Below, piece after piece: positions 30,101 to 42,100 of a stretch of DNA of 64,000 nt. The translations under genes were made by a program, and so were the position numbers. The DNA comes from Trichostrongylus colubriformis (lineage: Eukaryota > Nematoda > Chromadorea > Rhabditida > Trichostrongylidae): positions 28,393,686 through 28,457,685 of the forward strand of contig OZ022261.1 in the NCBI GenBank assembly GCA_963978905.1, read 5' to 3'. The notes beneath the pieces were generated by a model. It saw only the letters and a list, made by a program, of their open reading frames with translations. It searched no databases and was not told where the DNA came from. Positions within the stretch are counted from its first letter, which is position 1; every line of letters begins with the position of its first letter.

Positions 30101-33100
30101 GGGTGTGGAAGCACGGTCCAACTGTACGACAGCAGCTCGGCCTTGGTCGATCTTGCAATTTGCAGTTTCGCGTTGTCGTGCTGGAAGTAAACATGTAGCC
30201 GCCGCCGTCGCCAATTTTGGACATTTGCCTTCAATTCTCGTAACTGACGAACGTAGACGTCGGCGGATACTGTTGTACCTTCATCGAGCAGCTCCCAGTA
30301 TTCTACGCCGTGTACGCTCCACCAACCGCGGTTTTCGTCTTCGATGGAATAGTCGCCTGACGCAAACTTCGAATGCCACAAGTACACTGTACTTCTTTCG
30401 GGGGCATGCTCCTTGTGAACTTCTTTCAGACGTTTACCGATATCCGCGGGTTCCTGGCCAGATAGCGATATAAATAGTATGACGTTGCGGATGTGGTCTC
30501 TGGACAGCTTGAAATCGTGCGGCATGGTGGCGGAATGAAACTACTTTGGAGTGATTATTTTGCGGTACTTTGAAGAGCTTTTCATACTCATTCCAACGGT
30601 ACCTCGCGCGTCCATTTTCGTTAACTCGTTGCTGAGTTATGATCACTAATATCATCACTACCATTTGGCCGATTTATTATGAATCAACCTATTATAAAAG
30701 CGGTCCGTCTGGCTCGAACACGCGTTATCTCAGACTTTTCGGCATGTATCTGTACTACGAATTATGAGATTTCCGAGGTCTGAATTGCCGAAATATGAAT
30801 TATTCCAGATCACTAGATGGAAGTCGAGTTGCCCTCGATGTACAGAGTAATAGTGGAAGTTCAACTAGTATGTCGCATACAAGTGTGGTGGACGATGAGG
30901 TGATTGATATTGAATTGTGTTCTGATGACTGACAAAGCTTGGATAAACGCATCGTATCGTACAGATGAAGCGAGCTGTTGAACGAATGCAGGCGTCCTCC
31001 ATCTATGAAGACGACAGCGATCTCGAAGTGGAGACGGAAGCGCCACCTCTTGATCAGCTCGTCGGCTGGGATGTGATTCGTCATTTGAAGCCGAAGGAGA
31101 AAAAACGACAAGAAGTTATCAACGGTACAGCTATTGATTAGTGATTACTTGAAAAGATGTTATAGAAACGCATTCTGCGATGATTGAAATCTTTCTGAAT
31201 CCGCCAGATCTTGCCGAACTGTCGAAGTGGCTTACTCATCGGGGCCCGATCCCGCCAGGTAGCAGAGCGAGCAGGGCTTGTGAAGCTAGTCGAAGTGCGC
31301 CAGACCAAGGGTTAAGCCGCCGGCAGACTTCGAGATTTTGCGTTTTTGCGATTTCGCAATTGTGCGACTTTGATGCATCGCACTTTCGCACGCGATACTA
31401 CACCACGAACTTGAGATTTTGCAGTGCCGCAACTTCACAAGCGGAGCCGTGATGCCGCAAAGTCGCAAAATCGCGAAGTCTGACGGCGGCTATACACTAT
31501 CTACCAGTAACGTTGTTGACCCCTGGGTTCCTGTCGCTTGTCACTACCCCTTCCAACCCTTTTCTCGCCTGTCTTGCCCTTATCTATCCTGGGTGCTTCA
31601 TGTAGCTGTGCAGTAACAAAATCTAAGAGCAGAAAGCAGGCCCAAATCCAGTATCAAGTACTCAAAGTCGTACATCACAGTAACCAGATGAGTCAACTTG
31701 CCTTCTTGGGCAGTATATCCTTGGGCATTTGTCAAAGCTGCACATTTTTGCTCGAACGCACTCCGACCACGCTCATTTTGCTCAGTTGACCAATAAGAGA
31801 GCTCAGTGGTTGTGGTGAGAGTGGATTCGAGCAGGTGAAACGTGTGATGGCGCACCGCTTCGACGCGGAAAGGTGCAGCCTGAATAGCTGTCCAAGGAAC
31901 TCCGGCCCTAGGAAGGTAAGTCGACTTATCTGGTTATCGTGGAGTGTGCCTTCTAGCCATTTTTCCTGCCTTTTTCTTTATAAATGAGCCCGTGATCTCC
32001 GTTTTCATTGTTAAGCGAGATAACCAATTCAAATTATCATGGAATGTACCTCCAAGTCTCGATGTTCAGTTGCAATGACTTAGTAATATAACTACAATAT
32101 TATTTTTCTGTTTCCAGAACTTTTCCATACGGAGCGGACACATGTACGAAATCTGAAGATTTTGTTACGGGTGTTCTATAAGCCTATGCTTATGAATAAT
32201 GTTGTATCACCGGACGTTGTACATTTATTATTTGCAAATTTGGATCAATTATTAGAAATTCACACGGATATGTCAAATCGAATGCGACAAGCCGTTGAAC
32301 AGGTAAATGAATACTTCTGTGGAAAACTATTTGACTTTGTTCTATTTTGAAGCTCATCTATTTATTTAAATTGCAATGTGTGCCTTGGGACCCAAGCTTG
32401 AAACTTACACTGTACAGAATTTTATTTCACCTCTCACGAATTTCATTTTGAAATTCATTTCCTCTACTTAGTACTTGAGGGTATCACTTACTCCTACTGC
32501 TGGAAATGAGTTCGAAGGTGGACGCTTTTAGGGGAGTACATTGAGCCAGGGTCAGGCATGACTTCAGGATCTCAAGGGGTTGTTGTGTGTCGGGAAAAAG
32601 GGACCGTACTCAAGGAAAGTTGTTGTGAAATCCTAAACGGTCCAGTTTCAAGTGATTTTGGATGCGATCAGTTGGTTTCTAGCAGATTGCTTCCAATCAA
32701 TAATCATTTGTACTAGGTGGAGGTATATGTGGTTAGGAGCCTCCCCTTGCAATTAATTTGCCAATGGAGCGCATGAACCATAGCTTCCACCCTAATGCGG
32801 ACCATCCTATGCACCTTTTGCGTCGGGCAACTCGTCGACATCACCAAACCCTCAGATTTTCGTAACTGATAATCACCACATTAAGGATTTTGTTTGAAAA
32901 AAAAACGCTGCAAATTACTGAGATGTAGCTTGTATCACAACTCCAAGACGTCTGTGATACAGTCACTCCGCCATGGATTAGCAGTGTTTCCCAATGTTAA
33001 AAATCTAGGAGGCGAAAAACGAAAGAGGGAAAAATGATGTAGAATTCACGTTTGGTTTATCACTCGAAGGGAAAGAGATCCGCAAAAGATCGTCCGTTAA

Positions 33101-36100
33101 AGATCGACGGACGCCTTTCAATCACGAAAATCTGACGGTTTTGGGGCGTGGACGAGTCATCCGTCGCAGAAGATGCGTCGAATGGTCGGTTAGGGTGGCA
33201 GCTACTGCCCATGTGCCCCATCGGGAAATTGGCTGCAAGGGACCGCTCCCAACCACCGTCTCCCACTAGGTAGTAGTATTGTGACTATAGGGACGACTAT
33301 TCTTAGAAACACAACTTCAGTAGATCACCAAGCAGCTAACAGCATCTTCTTGTAGCGGAGTCTGGGGAATGGTGCTATTTCTCAGAATTTTCCTTCGGAG
33401 CAATGCATGATCCTGAACCAAGCTCTTCCAGCTTTGACCACTTTCCCTTATTTGCTCATTTTCTTCTGGAATGCTGGATTTTGAGCTTCTATCGTGATTT
33501 GGACGTTGAATTCTTCAGTGGCGGCGAGATCCCAATCTTAATGGACTTTACGGCAATATTGGCGAATTAATGGAGAAGATGTTCGAAGGTGAAGCCGGTG
33601 AAAAATTCATGCAAGTCACATCAACGTTCTGTCAACATCAACAGCATGCGCTTGAAATGCTGAGAACAAGGTTTGTTCATAGCCGTTATCGATCAAAATT
33701 TCAGAAAACAGAAAGGTAGATGAAGATTTCGAATGTTAAGTTTTCGTCAGCAGTTAACGGCAGATCTAATTTGAAAGTCAAGGCAAAAGTACATTTGTAG
33801 AAAAACATAATGCGCGCAAATCTGGAGCTTCTTTCCAGGAAGTAGTCAATCAAAGGAGCGGGTATTGGGGAAGGCCGATCTTCCTGCAGCTACAAAGGGG
33901 CGGGGCGTTCGCATTAGCGCTGATAATGCCACAAGATGCGGTGGGAAGCGCAAGAGGGTCGAAAATCATGGAGAAAGAGGTGTGTCCCAGCGAAAGCTGG
34001 GACTCATTTTGGAATCCTACAAGGCGAGCCACCTCTCAAAGCATAGAGCCCGACAAAACTTTTTACCAATGTAACGCAATAGCCGTTTCTATCTAACGAC
34101 CTTTGCTTTCATAAATCCTTTACTAATTTTTCCTGCTCTGTTTTCAGGTGTAAAAAAGACAAAGAAGATGCGTTGGTTCGGTTTCTAGCCGATGCTGAAG
34201 CGAATGCGCTATGCAGAAAGTTACAGCTGAAGGACATGATACCTGTTGAAATGCAGCGTCTCGTGAAATATCCACTCCTTCTCGAAACCATCGCCAAATA
34301 CACCAATGAGCCCAGCGAGGTATCCATATAGCTAATTTTTGCCATATCTTCATAGTCAGTTCCGCTAACGAGTAGTCTGTGATAAATTCGAGGGCTCGCA
34401 GTTACGAAGAGTAGTGCAGTACGTTGGTCGGAAATGAACTAAAGGTGTTGACAGCTGGTATTCGTGCAACAGCGTACGGAATACGAAATTTGAAAATCAG
34501 AAATCCGAGAAATGGGCCCCTGTGATTTCTTTCGTATCGCGGTGGCAACTGTTGAGATGGGACGCGCTCTATTCATACTGAGTGAACCAACTGCACTTCC
34601 TTGCAATTCATCGGGTGTGTACACTTATGACAAATTTTCGTTTTGCGACGTCGCACTCGCGGTGCCGTCGGCACAACTTGCCGCGGCCAGTTGAATTCCG
34701 CTCAGGGCGCAAGGGTCTGGTACCATGGAGGTCCTTTAAGAAATAGCTGTTAATCTCATCAATATCTAAAAAAGCAATAACTTTTGTGCTCTGAAAGTCA
34801 AAATAAAAGAAGCGCATTACAAAATGACAAAATAAGAGGAACGCAAAAAAAGACAAAATGAAAAAAACGCATTAGCATTACATGATAACAATCCTAATTG
34901 GGGAATAATTAATTGGAGCGTAAAGTTTTGAAGGGAGTGTTGCAATGTACGTAATCACACGCGAAGGAATCCGCGGCGCCGCTCACCGCGCGCGCCGCGC
35001 GAAAATTTGTCATAAGTGTACAATTTCTAATCACAGCGATGGATATAGCAATTGATCACCAAAAGGCTGTGGGCGGTACTTTTACAAAATTAGGACAGAT
35101 TAAAGAAGGAAAAAGGGATTTCATATTGCATCGTGATCAAACAAACCCCGTGCTATAAGCCGATCACGTCGCACTAGCTGCCGCAGGGTATGACGGCAAC
35201 CCATCTCATGGCTCGCCCTCGCCATGGACGTGTTTCGCTGTATACATCATCATGAATTATTACCGTGAGTCATGTAAATCTACGTGGAGGTGATACGCGA
35301 TGAAATGGCGCGTTCCCTCGTGCGAGAACGTCGGATAGGGGGAGTCTGCCGGCCAGCGTGAGCGCAGGACGCGAATTTTACCGCAAATTGCTCCACACAC
35401 CGCTTCTTTGCACCTTAATTTTTCCTCGAAATTAGCATATTTTGCCTTCCCAAACACTTAAATTATCGCTTTTGCTGTTGTCATTTTTACCCTTTGAAAA
35501 CCCTCGCAACTCAAGTTACATAAAACTGAATTACAGGAACAAGATCGTCTTCTGCGCACAGTAGTGTCAGCGAAACGAATACTGAGCGCTGTGAACACCG
35601 CAAAGCGTAACGCCGAGAATCTGCGACGTTTGGAAGAACTACAGCGTCGAATGGACACCACACCATTCGACAAAGAATTCGGCGGACACGACTATGCTTA
35701 TCTGAATCTTACAAAGTAGGTGCAACTCACGCGTTTCGTGCAAGAACATCGAATGTGCAGTGGAAGAGCGGCCGATACGGCGTCGCGCTGCGCTTTCTGC
35801 GCTTTCGTTTTTTCGCGGTGCCTACTGTGAAAACGCTCGCGTCGCGTCCGCGACGCAGCATTGACTGCTCTGCGCTGGGCCGGTCGCTTATCCTTTTTCA
35901 TTTAGAAGTCTTGATACCCCGAATAAGTGCAGCTGTGACGCAGTACCAAATTGTGAAGATGCTTCATTCATATTATTAAAGTTTGTACACATATGATACA
36001 TATATTACAGAGACCAACTTGGTTGATCATTCAACAATCCTATATATTTACACTATCAATTAAAGAACAACAAAATGAGAATTATGACACATCCTTCAGA

Positions 36101-39100
36101 CTTCTACACTTTTTGACAAATAGATGACATAATAATGAGGACTGGTTCTGCTATAGACGTGGAACACACTATCGCTCATGTCAGACATGGGTCGATCGAT
36201 ATTGAATGTTGCCTCATCGATGAATGTTTCATTAAGATCGACTTCATCCTGAAACGTTCATTGAGATTACTTGGAACACATCAACAGTAGATACATCTAT
36301 CGTAGCTTTACCTACATTTCTGTGAAGGTAATCGGTAGGGTTTAAAGAGAAAGGGAAGAAAGTGGTGAACAGAAATCGCGAAGGGGCAGTCATGGGCGCA
36401 GAATGATTATAGAAAAGGTAACATGAAAATGGATGGGCTGTGGCGGTGGAAATTTTTGTACAGTTGTGAAACAGTAGTGATCGGTAACTTCAAGGTCGCG
36501 TTCATACTTCGCAGCCGGCGGGCTGCGTGTCTCTGCGTCTCCACCTATGCCATCCTGCCTCGCTGGCAAACTCGCTAGCGATAAGTACTGCGCTGATTAC
36601 ATAGCACACATGGTTGGTCTTCACAATTACGGGCTTTTTTGCAGTAGATCCGAAAGATTTCCCGAATTTTTAAGGCAGTTAAGTCATAAATGCTTACCTC
36701 ATCCAGAGCTATTGAATCATCGGTTATCGGTAACGCCGTACGCGTTTCATCCACGCACATACGAGACTTCTCGATTTCCCACAGCTAAAAATGCATTTGA
36801 GAATATGAACTTTTGGAGGCATATGACAAAGTCGTTTAACCTCACCGCAAGCTCATCGTCATCAAAGATAAGCAGTGAATCCGTCTCGAACTCGTCGATG
36901 GGTGGTGGGGGTGGCGGGAATTTTGGAAGTGACTGAAACAGCATTGTTGTGCGTTGAAACAATTGAGCACAGCACTACCGTAACTTACCACGTGTCTATC
37001 TAAATCTCTGTGGAACACGGTGGCTTCACTAGCATCTTCCAGAGTATTTAAAGATTCTACGCTAGGACACAGAGGCGTGGAAGAGCAAACGGGCTGAAAA
37101 CAATCGAAATTTTTGAGTAGTAGCAGACCGCTGTGACTTCTTCCTACTATGCTTTTTATTATGTGCGTGATGCTCCTCTAAAATGCGTGCGTGCGCATGC
37201 GTGTGCGGCATAGTCTATGGTTGATTACCGCTATGCGCGAGCCCATCTATGCCGCGTCAGGTTTTCGTTACGGAGTGCACTAAAATGCAATTTACTTACG
37301 ATAAATAGCGAAGCCCGTCCATGTCCCTTTCTTGAAGATCTGATACTGGATTTCAAAACATTAATAAGTCTGATGATTGTTGAGCCGTTCTGAAATATGA
37401 TAGATATCACTAGTGAAATAACTTATGTACCTCAGCAATCGAAAATTCACCTTACAAGAGTCAGGATATTCGAATTGGTCGCTGCTGATAACTCGCTTCA
37501 CTATGAATGTAGAACCCTGGGCTTCGATGTTATCACTGTCATGGTTACCACTAGCCTTAAAAAGTGATTTTCTTAAAAATCAGTAATAATTAATTATCAA
37601 TAAAACCTACAGCAGTATCATCTATTTCCCAGTACTCACTTGCTTCAGTAGAGGACGTGCTGTTGTATAAGTAACACCTGAAAATGTAAAAATATTCACG
37701 TAGCCATGGAAGGTTTTTTTTGAGAATACATAGCACTGCTCTTTGTGATGCCTTCCTGAAACTGCTTGGGGTTGGGTACCAGAACTGTTCATGTAAAGTC
37801 ATGCAGGTCAAATCTCGTGCATCACATATTTATACCGTCATCGGCTGTTCAAATTTGTGCGCAAGTTTTCTGTCCTCGGGTACTCCCAGAAGGAATGTCA
37901 CAACGAGCAATTGCGAAAGCTCGAAAGGTAAATAGAGAAATTTCAAAGAAGAAATGGGAATGGAACAGTGAGTATATTTGTATTTCCAAGCATAGTTTTA
38001 TAAGGAGAATGCCGAGTGTGTCATTAATACAAAAAGTTCGCGTCATGGTATGCGGCGTGCGACGTGGATTTGTGGTGCTGAAGAATCACGCTTTGGTATT
38101 CTGTGATCTTATGGGGAATATACTAAGCCACATCTTTCACTTCCAGTCTCTTCTGTGTATAAGCTCCCTGCCGCCTTTAACTTGGCACTTATTGCGCCAT
38201 GCACTTGTCAAAATGCGCTGCTCAACAAAATGGTTGCAAGGCAGAGGAGCATTAAATCTTTTGGCATTCACATAGAACTCAACGCCCAGTATCTACCATG
38301 GGCGCAGTGAATTTCGAGCAAGGAAGGTTTGTAGGGCATATGAAGTGGTAGGCACGGGGACCTGTAGCGCTAATTTTGAACCACAAACGGTGCTGAATCG
38401 TGGAAAATTTTACTTTTGCTGAAAAAGTTAGATAGCTGAGTTACTAGCCAAAAATCAAGACTACTCAGTAGCTATAGGAATCACCAGTTACCCGATTTTG
38501 AAATGAAATTTGAAAAGAATTCATAAGAAAAGTATGTGTACATAAAATAGCATCATCAGGACCTGTCCAGCATAGAATTCCCTTGTTGGAAGCATCTTTC
38601 TCGGAGTGATGGTGGATGAGGACGATTAAATGACAAATATGTTGACGCCTGTAAAATTTTGTTCACGGTAATTCCATACTAAATATGAAATGAATGAATA
38701 AATGAGTAATAAGAAGTTACAGAATTTTTTATACATACTACGGCTGTGTTGAAAACAAAAAACTCACTATAGGTGGCATGATTTGTGTATTTTGAAGCTC
38801 CAACTTATGCTTACTTGCCACATTGTAAATCTGAAAGTTTTTTTCTTATTATAGATTCCATTTTCGATGTGTTTAAAAGACATTAGAAGAATTTGAAAGT
38901 CTTACCTTCCGTGATCTTCGAATTTTACGCCAAAGTAGACGTAAAAGAAGAAAGGCCTTCATGAGCGCTTTAAGAATCTCTGAAGTGGTACGGCTAATAA
39001 AAAGTGAGTTGTAAACAGTGTGATAATACGGATATTAGTAACAAGACAGCTATGTAAATTAATGAGTACGTACACGGCCAATAAAATAATTACTGTGTCA

Positions 39101-42100
39101 CGGGGGCGGCCCATTGCCTTTGGGGATACGGCTTCACAGTCTTTAGGGTGATGTATGACCCTAAAGGGCTGTGTAAATACCCGTAGGATCTCTTCACATG
39201 TTTCCATAGGTCAGCAGGACGCGAACAAAGGACGCCCCAGTTCACCGAGCAACAAAAAAGCAGCGTAATGGATTGAAATATTAATGATTAAACACAATGA
39301 ATCAATGTGTTCTTCACATTAAATTGATATTTGGTAATGCCTTTTAAGTAATAGTACTGTAATGTATTTTCACTGTTTAGTCTCTAAGCGATAACTAAAA
39401 AACTAGACAGCATTACCTTAGCGTTTCATCAGCTGACACATTCCTATGGGACGTCTGCACAGTGTTCAATAACTTCGATCAATATCGATCGAAGTCAGAG
39501 TGCATGATCTCCGTGGAAAGTTAGGATCACTATGGAACTGTATACAATACTTGCGCAAATAAAATTTTGTAAACTAAACGATACTACAACGAAGTCTGGT
39601 GTGTCCCAAGAAAACGAGTCGCCTCTTCGTGAGCGTTTACAACGAAATTTCCAGACCTCACCCTATCCGGATCGAAAAAGGAGCTAAGAAGAAATGGCGT
39701 TAAATTACTCTTGATGTTTTCGTTAGTTTTGTAATGCGAAAGCATGACCAGCAATTTCAGATATCGTCTTGTACATGACGGGCCGTTGACGTGTCGATTT
39801 AATCGAGGGAAAATGATCGAATTGCATGTGGTGCTACTGGAGAACATGTTGGTGTTCCTGACAAAACACAGTGATGGGAACAAATTGCAATTGAAGGTAT
39901 GAACGCCTTTCTGCGATTTTCTCAAAAGCACAGTTTGCGATAATTTGACTACTCCGTTCACATCCGTAAGTAGATACCCCCTTCTACAACGGCAAGGGGT
40001 GCATCATCAGCGCAGCGCTCGGATGAATAGTAAAGCCGTCTTCATACTCTGCGGTACCGGCGGCGGGGCGTGGCAGCGTTGTCTCTGCGTCTCCGCCTAT
40101 GCACCGTGCCTCGCTGCCGCTGAACGCAGTAACGCAGTCAAGCCCAGCCGCGGACAGTGTGAAGGCTATATAGGCGCGTAGAGAACCCCGAAAGTAAGAT
40201 GGTGCCTAACGTAACAAAATGGCCGACTCCCCCTATGTATTTGACCAGCGGATCAGCAGCGGCAACTACTTAGGGAAAGAGGCATGTTATAGAGGGAAGA
40301 AAACCTTGACAGTAAAGGCACCACCACTTGTGGAAAAAGGTAATGTCGCTGAGTTTTGGGGCGATATTGTCAAATAGTATTTTTCCCTGATGCCCTCTTC
40401 CCGGTTACGATATCGTCCACGACAAAGTCAGACAGACAACACTTTTCGGGCTTGTGGAGGCCTTCTTGGTTTTTCGTCTTCCATGTTTTCTTCAAAGCAC
40501 TTGAATTCACTACTGAGCGTGATGACCCACGAAAACTTTCGTGAATTGTGTGTTTCTCACGCGGAACACGTCGCCAATGGGTTATAGGTACACCACACAC
40601 AGTCTAGACTTGGCTCGTTTCATTAATGAAGGTAGGAGTTCTGTTAGTGAGTCAGTGAAAACAAAACAGAAAAACCACTCAAAATGCCTTAATTGAGGCG
40701 TTGATAGCTATCCTCAGTATCTAATATCGTGAAGGCGCTACCCGAGTAGGGGCGAGAAGCAAGACACTGCAAGGATAGGCAAACGACAGGAACGCAGATC
40801 GTGTGGTCTGCTAAACATATCCGTTTGGTTTTTTGGTCCCAGCTGTGGCGCCCTAATGTCTTGTGTGGCTGCAGTAAGGGTACAACTCGGAAATTTTCGG
40901 GGAGGGTCCATCTGCCGTTAAGAGGAAGTGAGCCTTCTGTACTGATTTTGCGATGTGTATATTCAATTTCAAGCTTTCTGACTGGAATTTCATGGCATGT
41001 GTTATGTTTCAGACTTTGGAACCATCAAAGGAGACGAAATGGTCGCCGATAATGCCATTGGCTCCTTTGATCGCAAAGGAAAAGGCAAATGACAAACGGG
41101 CATTCTTTCTCGTGTTCAACAGTCAGTACGGTGCTCAGATATACGAGCTCGTCGCAGCCACGGCTACGGAGAGGAAAACGTGAGTGTTGTGGTCCTGTGG
41201 TTGCTGAATAGGCGCTGTGGCATTGCAGCTGGCACATGCTGCCCCTTGTACAGCTAGGGACGAACTTTGGTATAGGGTTTTTTAAAGGGAAGGTCCTGTT
41301 TGCTAAGTGGTTAGCTAAGACAGTTAGAAGAGAAGAAAAATTTTCGGCATCCCTTTCCGACCCCGCTCACCTGCTCGATTCTTGGCGCCTTATGGAAGAA
41401 ATGGGAGATGTCATTGTAAGTCTATCTCCGTGTAGTAGGGTCGTATTACCTCAGTACATGACTTCAGGGGGTCGTGTCGACGTGACTAATTTTCTCGACA
41501 CTGCGCTCAAAGGCATAGTAAGGGGGAAGGAGGAAGTAAAAACTGGGATTTTACTTCTCTGAAGACAAACATTCCACATCAGAAGAGGCGATGTGTGCGG
41601 AACTCGCAGTGAAAGAGCGAAAGTACACAGCATAGGGTCTTATCACGATCCTGCTGCGGTGCGAATCGTGCCTCCCTTCATCCGTCGGGGGAGTTGCCGG
41701 CGAGGGTGGGACAACGTGCGCGGCCGACTGATATAGCCCCTCGCCCGCCTGCAATCTACCCCACCGGTTGGTGACGCAGAGGGCGCGGAAGGGAAAGCAT
41801 GAGAAGGGAGGTTTCGGATTCTCACTCCTCGGGTTTTCACCGTTTTATTTCGTTCTTTCTCTACTTACATTTCTGAGCACCACTAACTTCATATTCCACA
41901 GTCTGCCGAATTTAACCCACCCGATGTCTTCGAACCTCTGTACAGCCCAAACTCATATTTTGAGCATTCACGAAGCCTTTAGGTGTCGTTACTAATTTCC
42001 AAACATATAAATGGGTCATACCCAGATCAGCTATATAGAAGGCATAGAGGATGGATAGTGAGGTTCTTGTAAATGTCATATTTCCCACAATGCCCCACAG

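Noticed and set aside
29956..30525. Intact 189-residue transposase gene
   Set aside because: The frame crosses an internal deletion and lacks part of the catalytic core, and its C-terminal part is frameshifted, so it is a relic.
36547..36936. Open frame of 129 codons on the + strand ending in a Gly run
   Set aside because: Antisense shadow of the nested gene's exons. The Gly run is the complement of its proline tract.
37766..38275. Open frame of 169 codons on the + strand
   Set aside because: No family signature, and it lies in an intron with no acceptor or donor phased to rhgf-1. Likely chance.
39584..39961. Open frame of 125 codons on the - strand
   Set aside because: Antisense shadow of the first PH-domain exon of rhgf-1.
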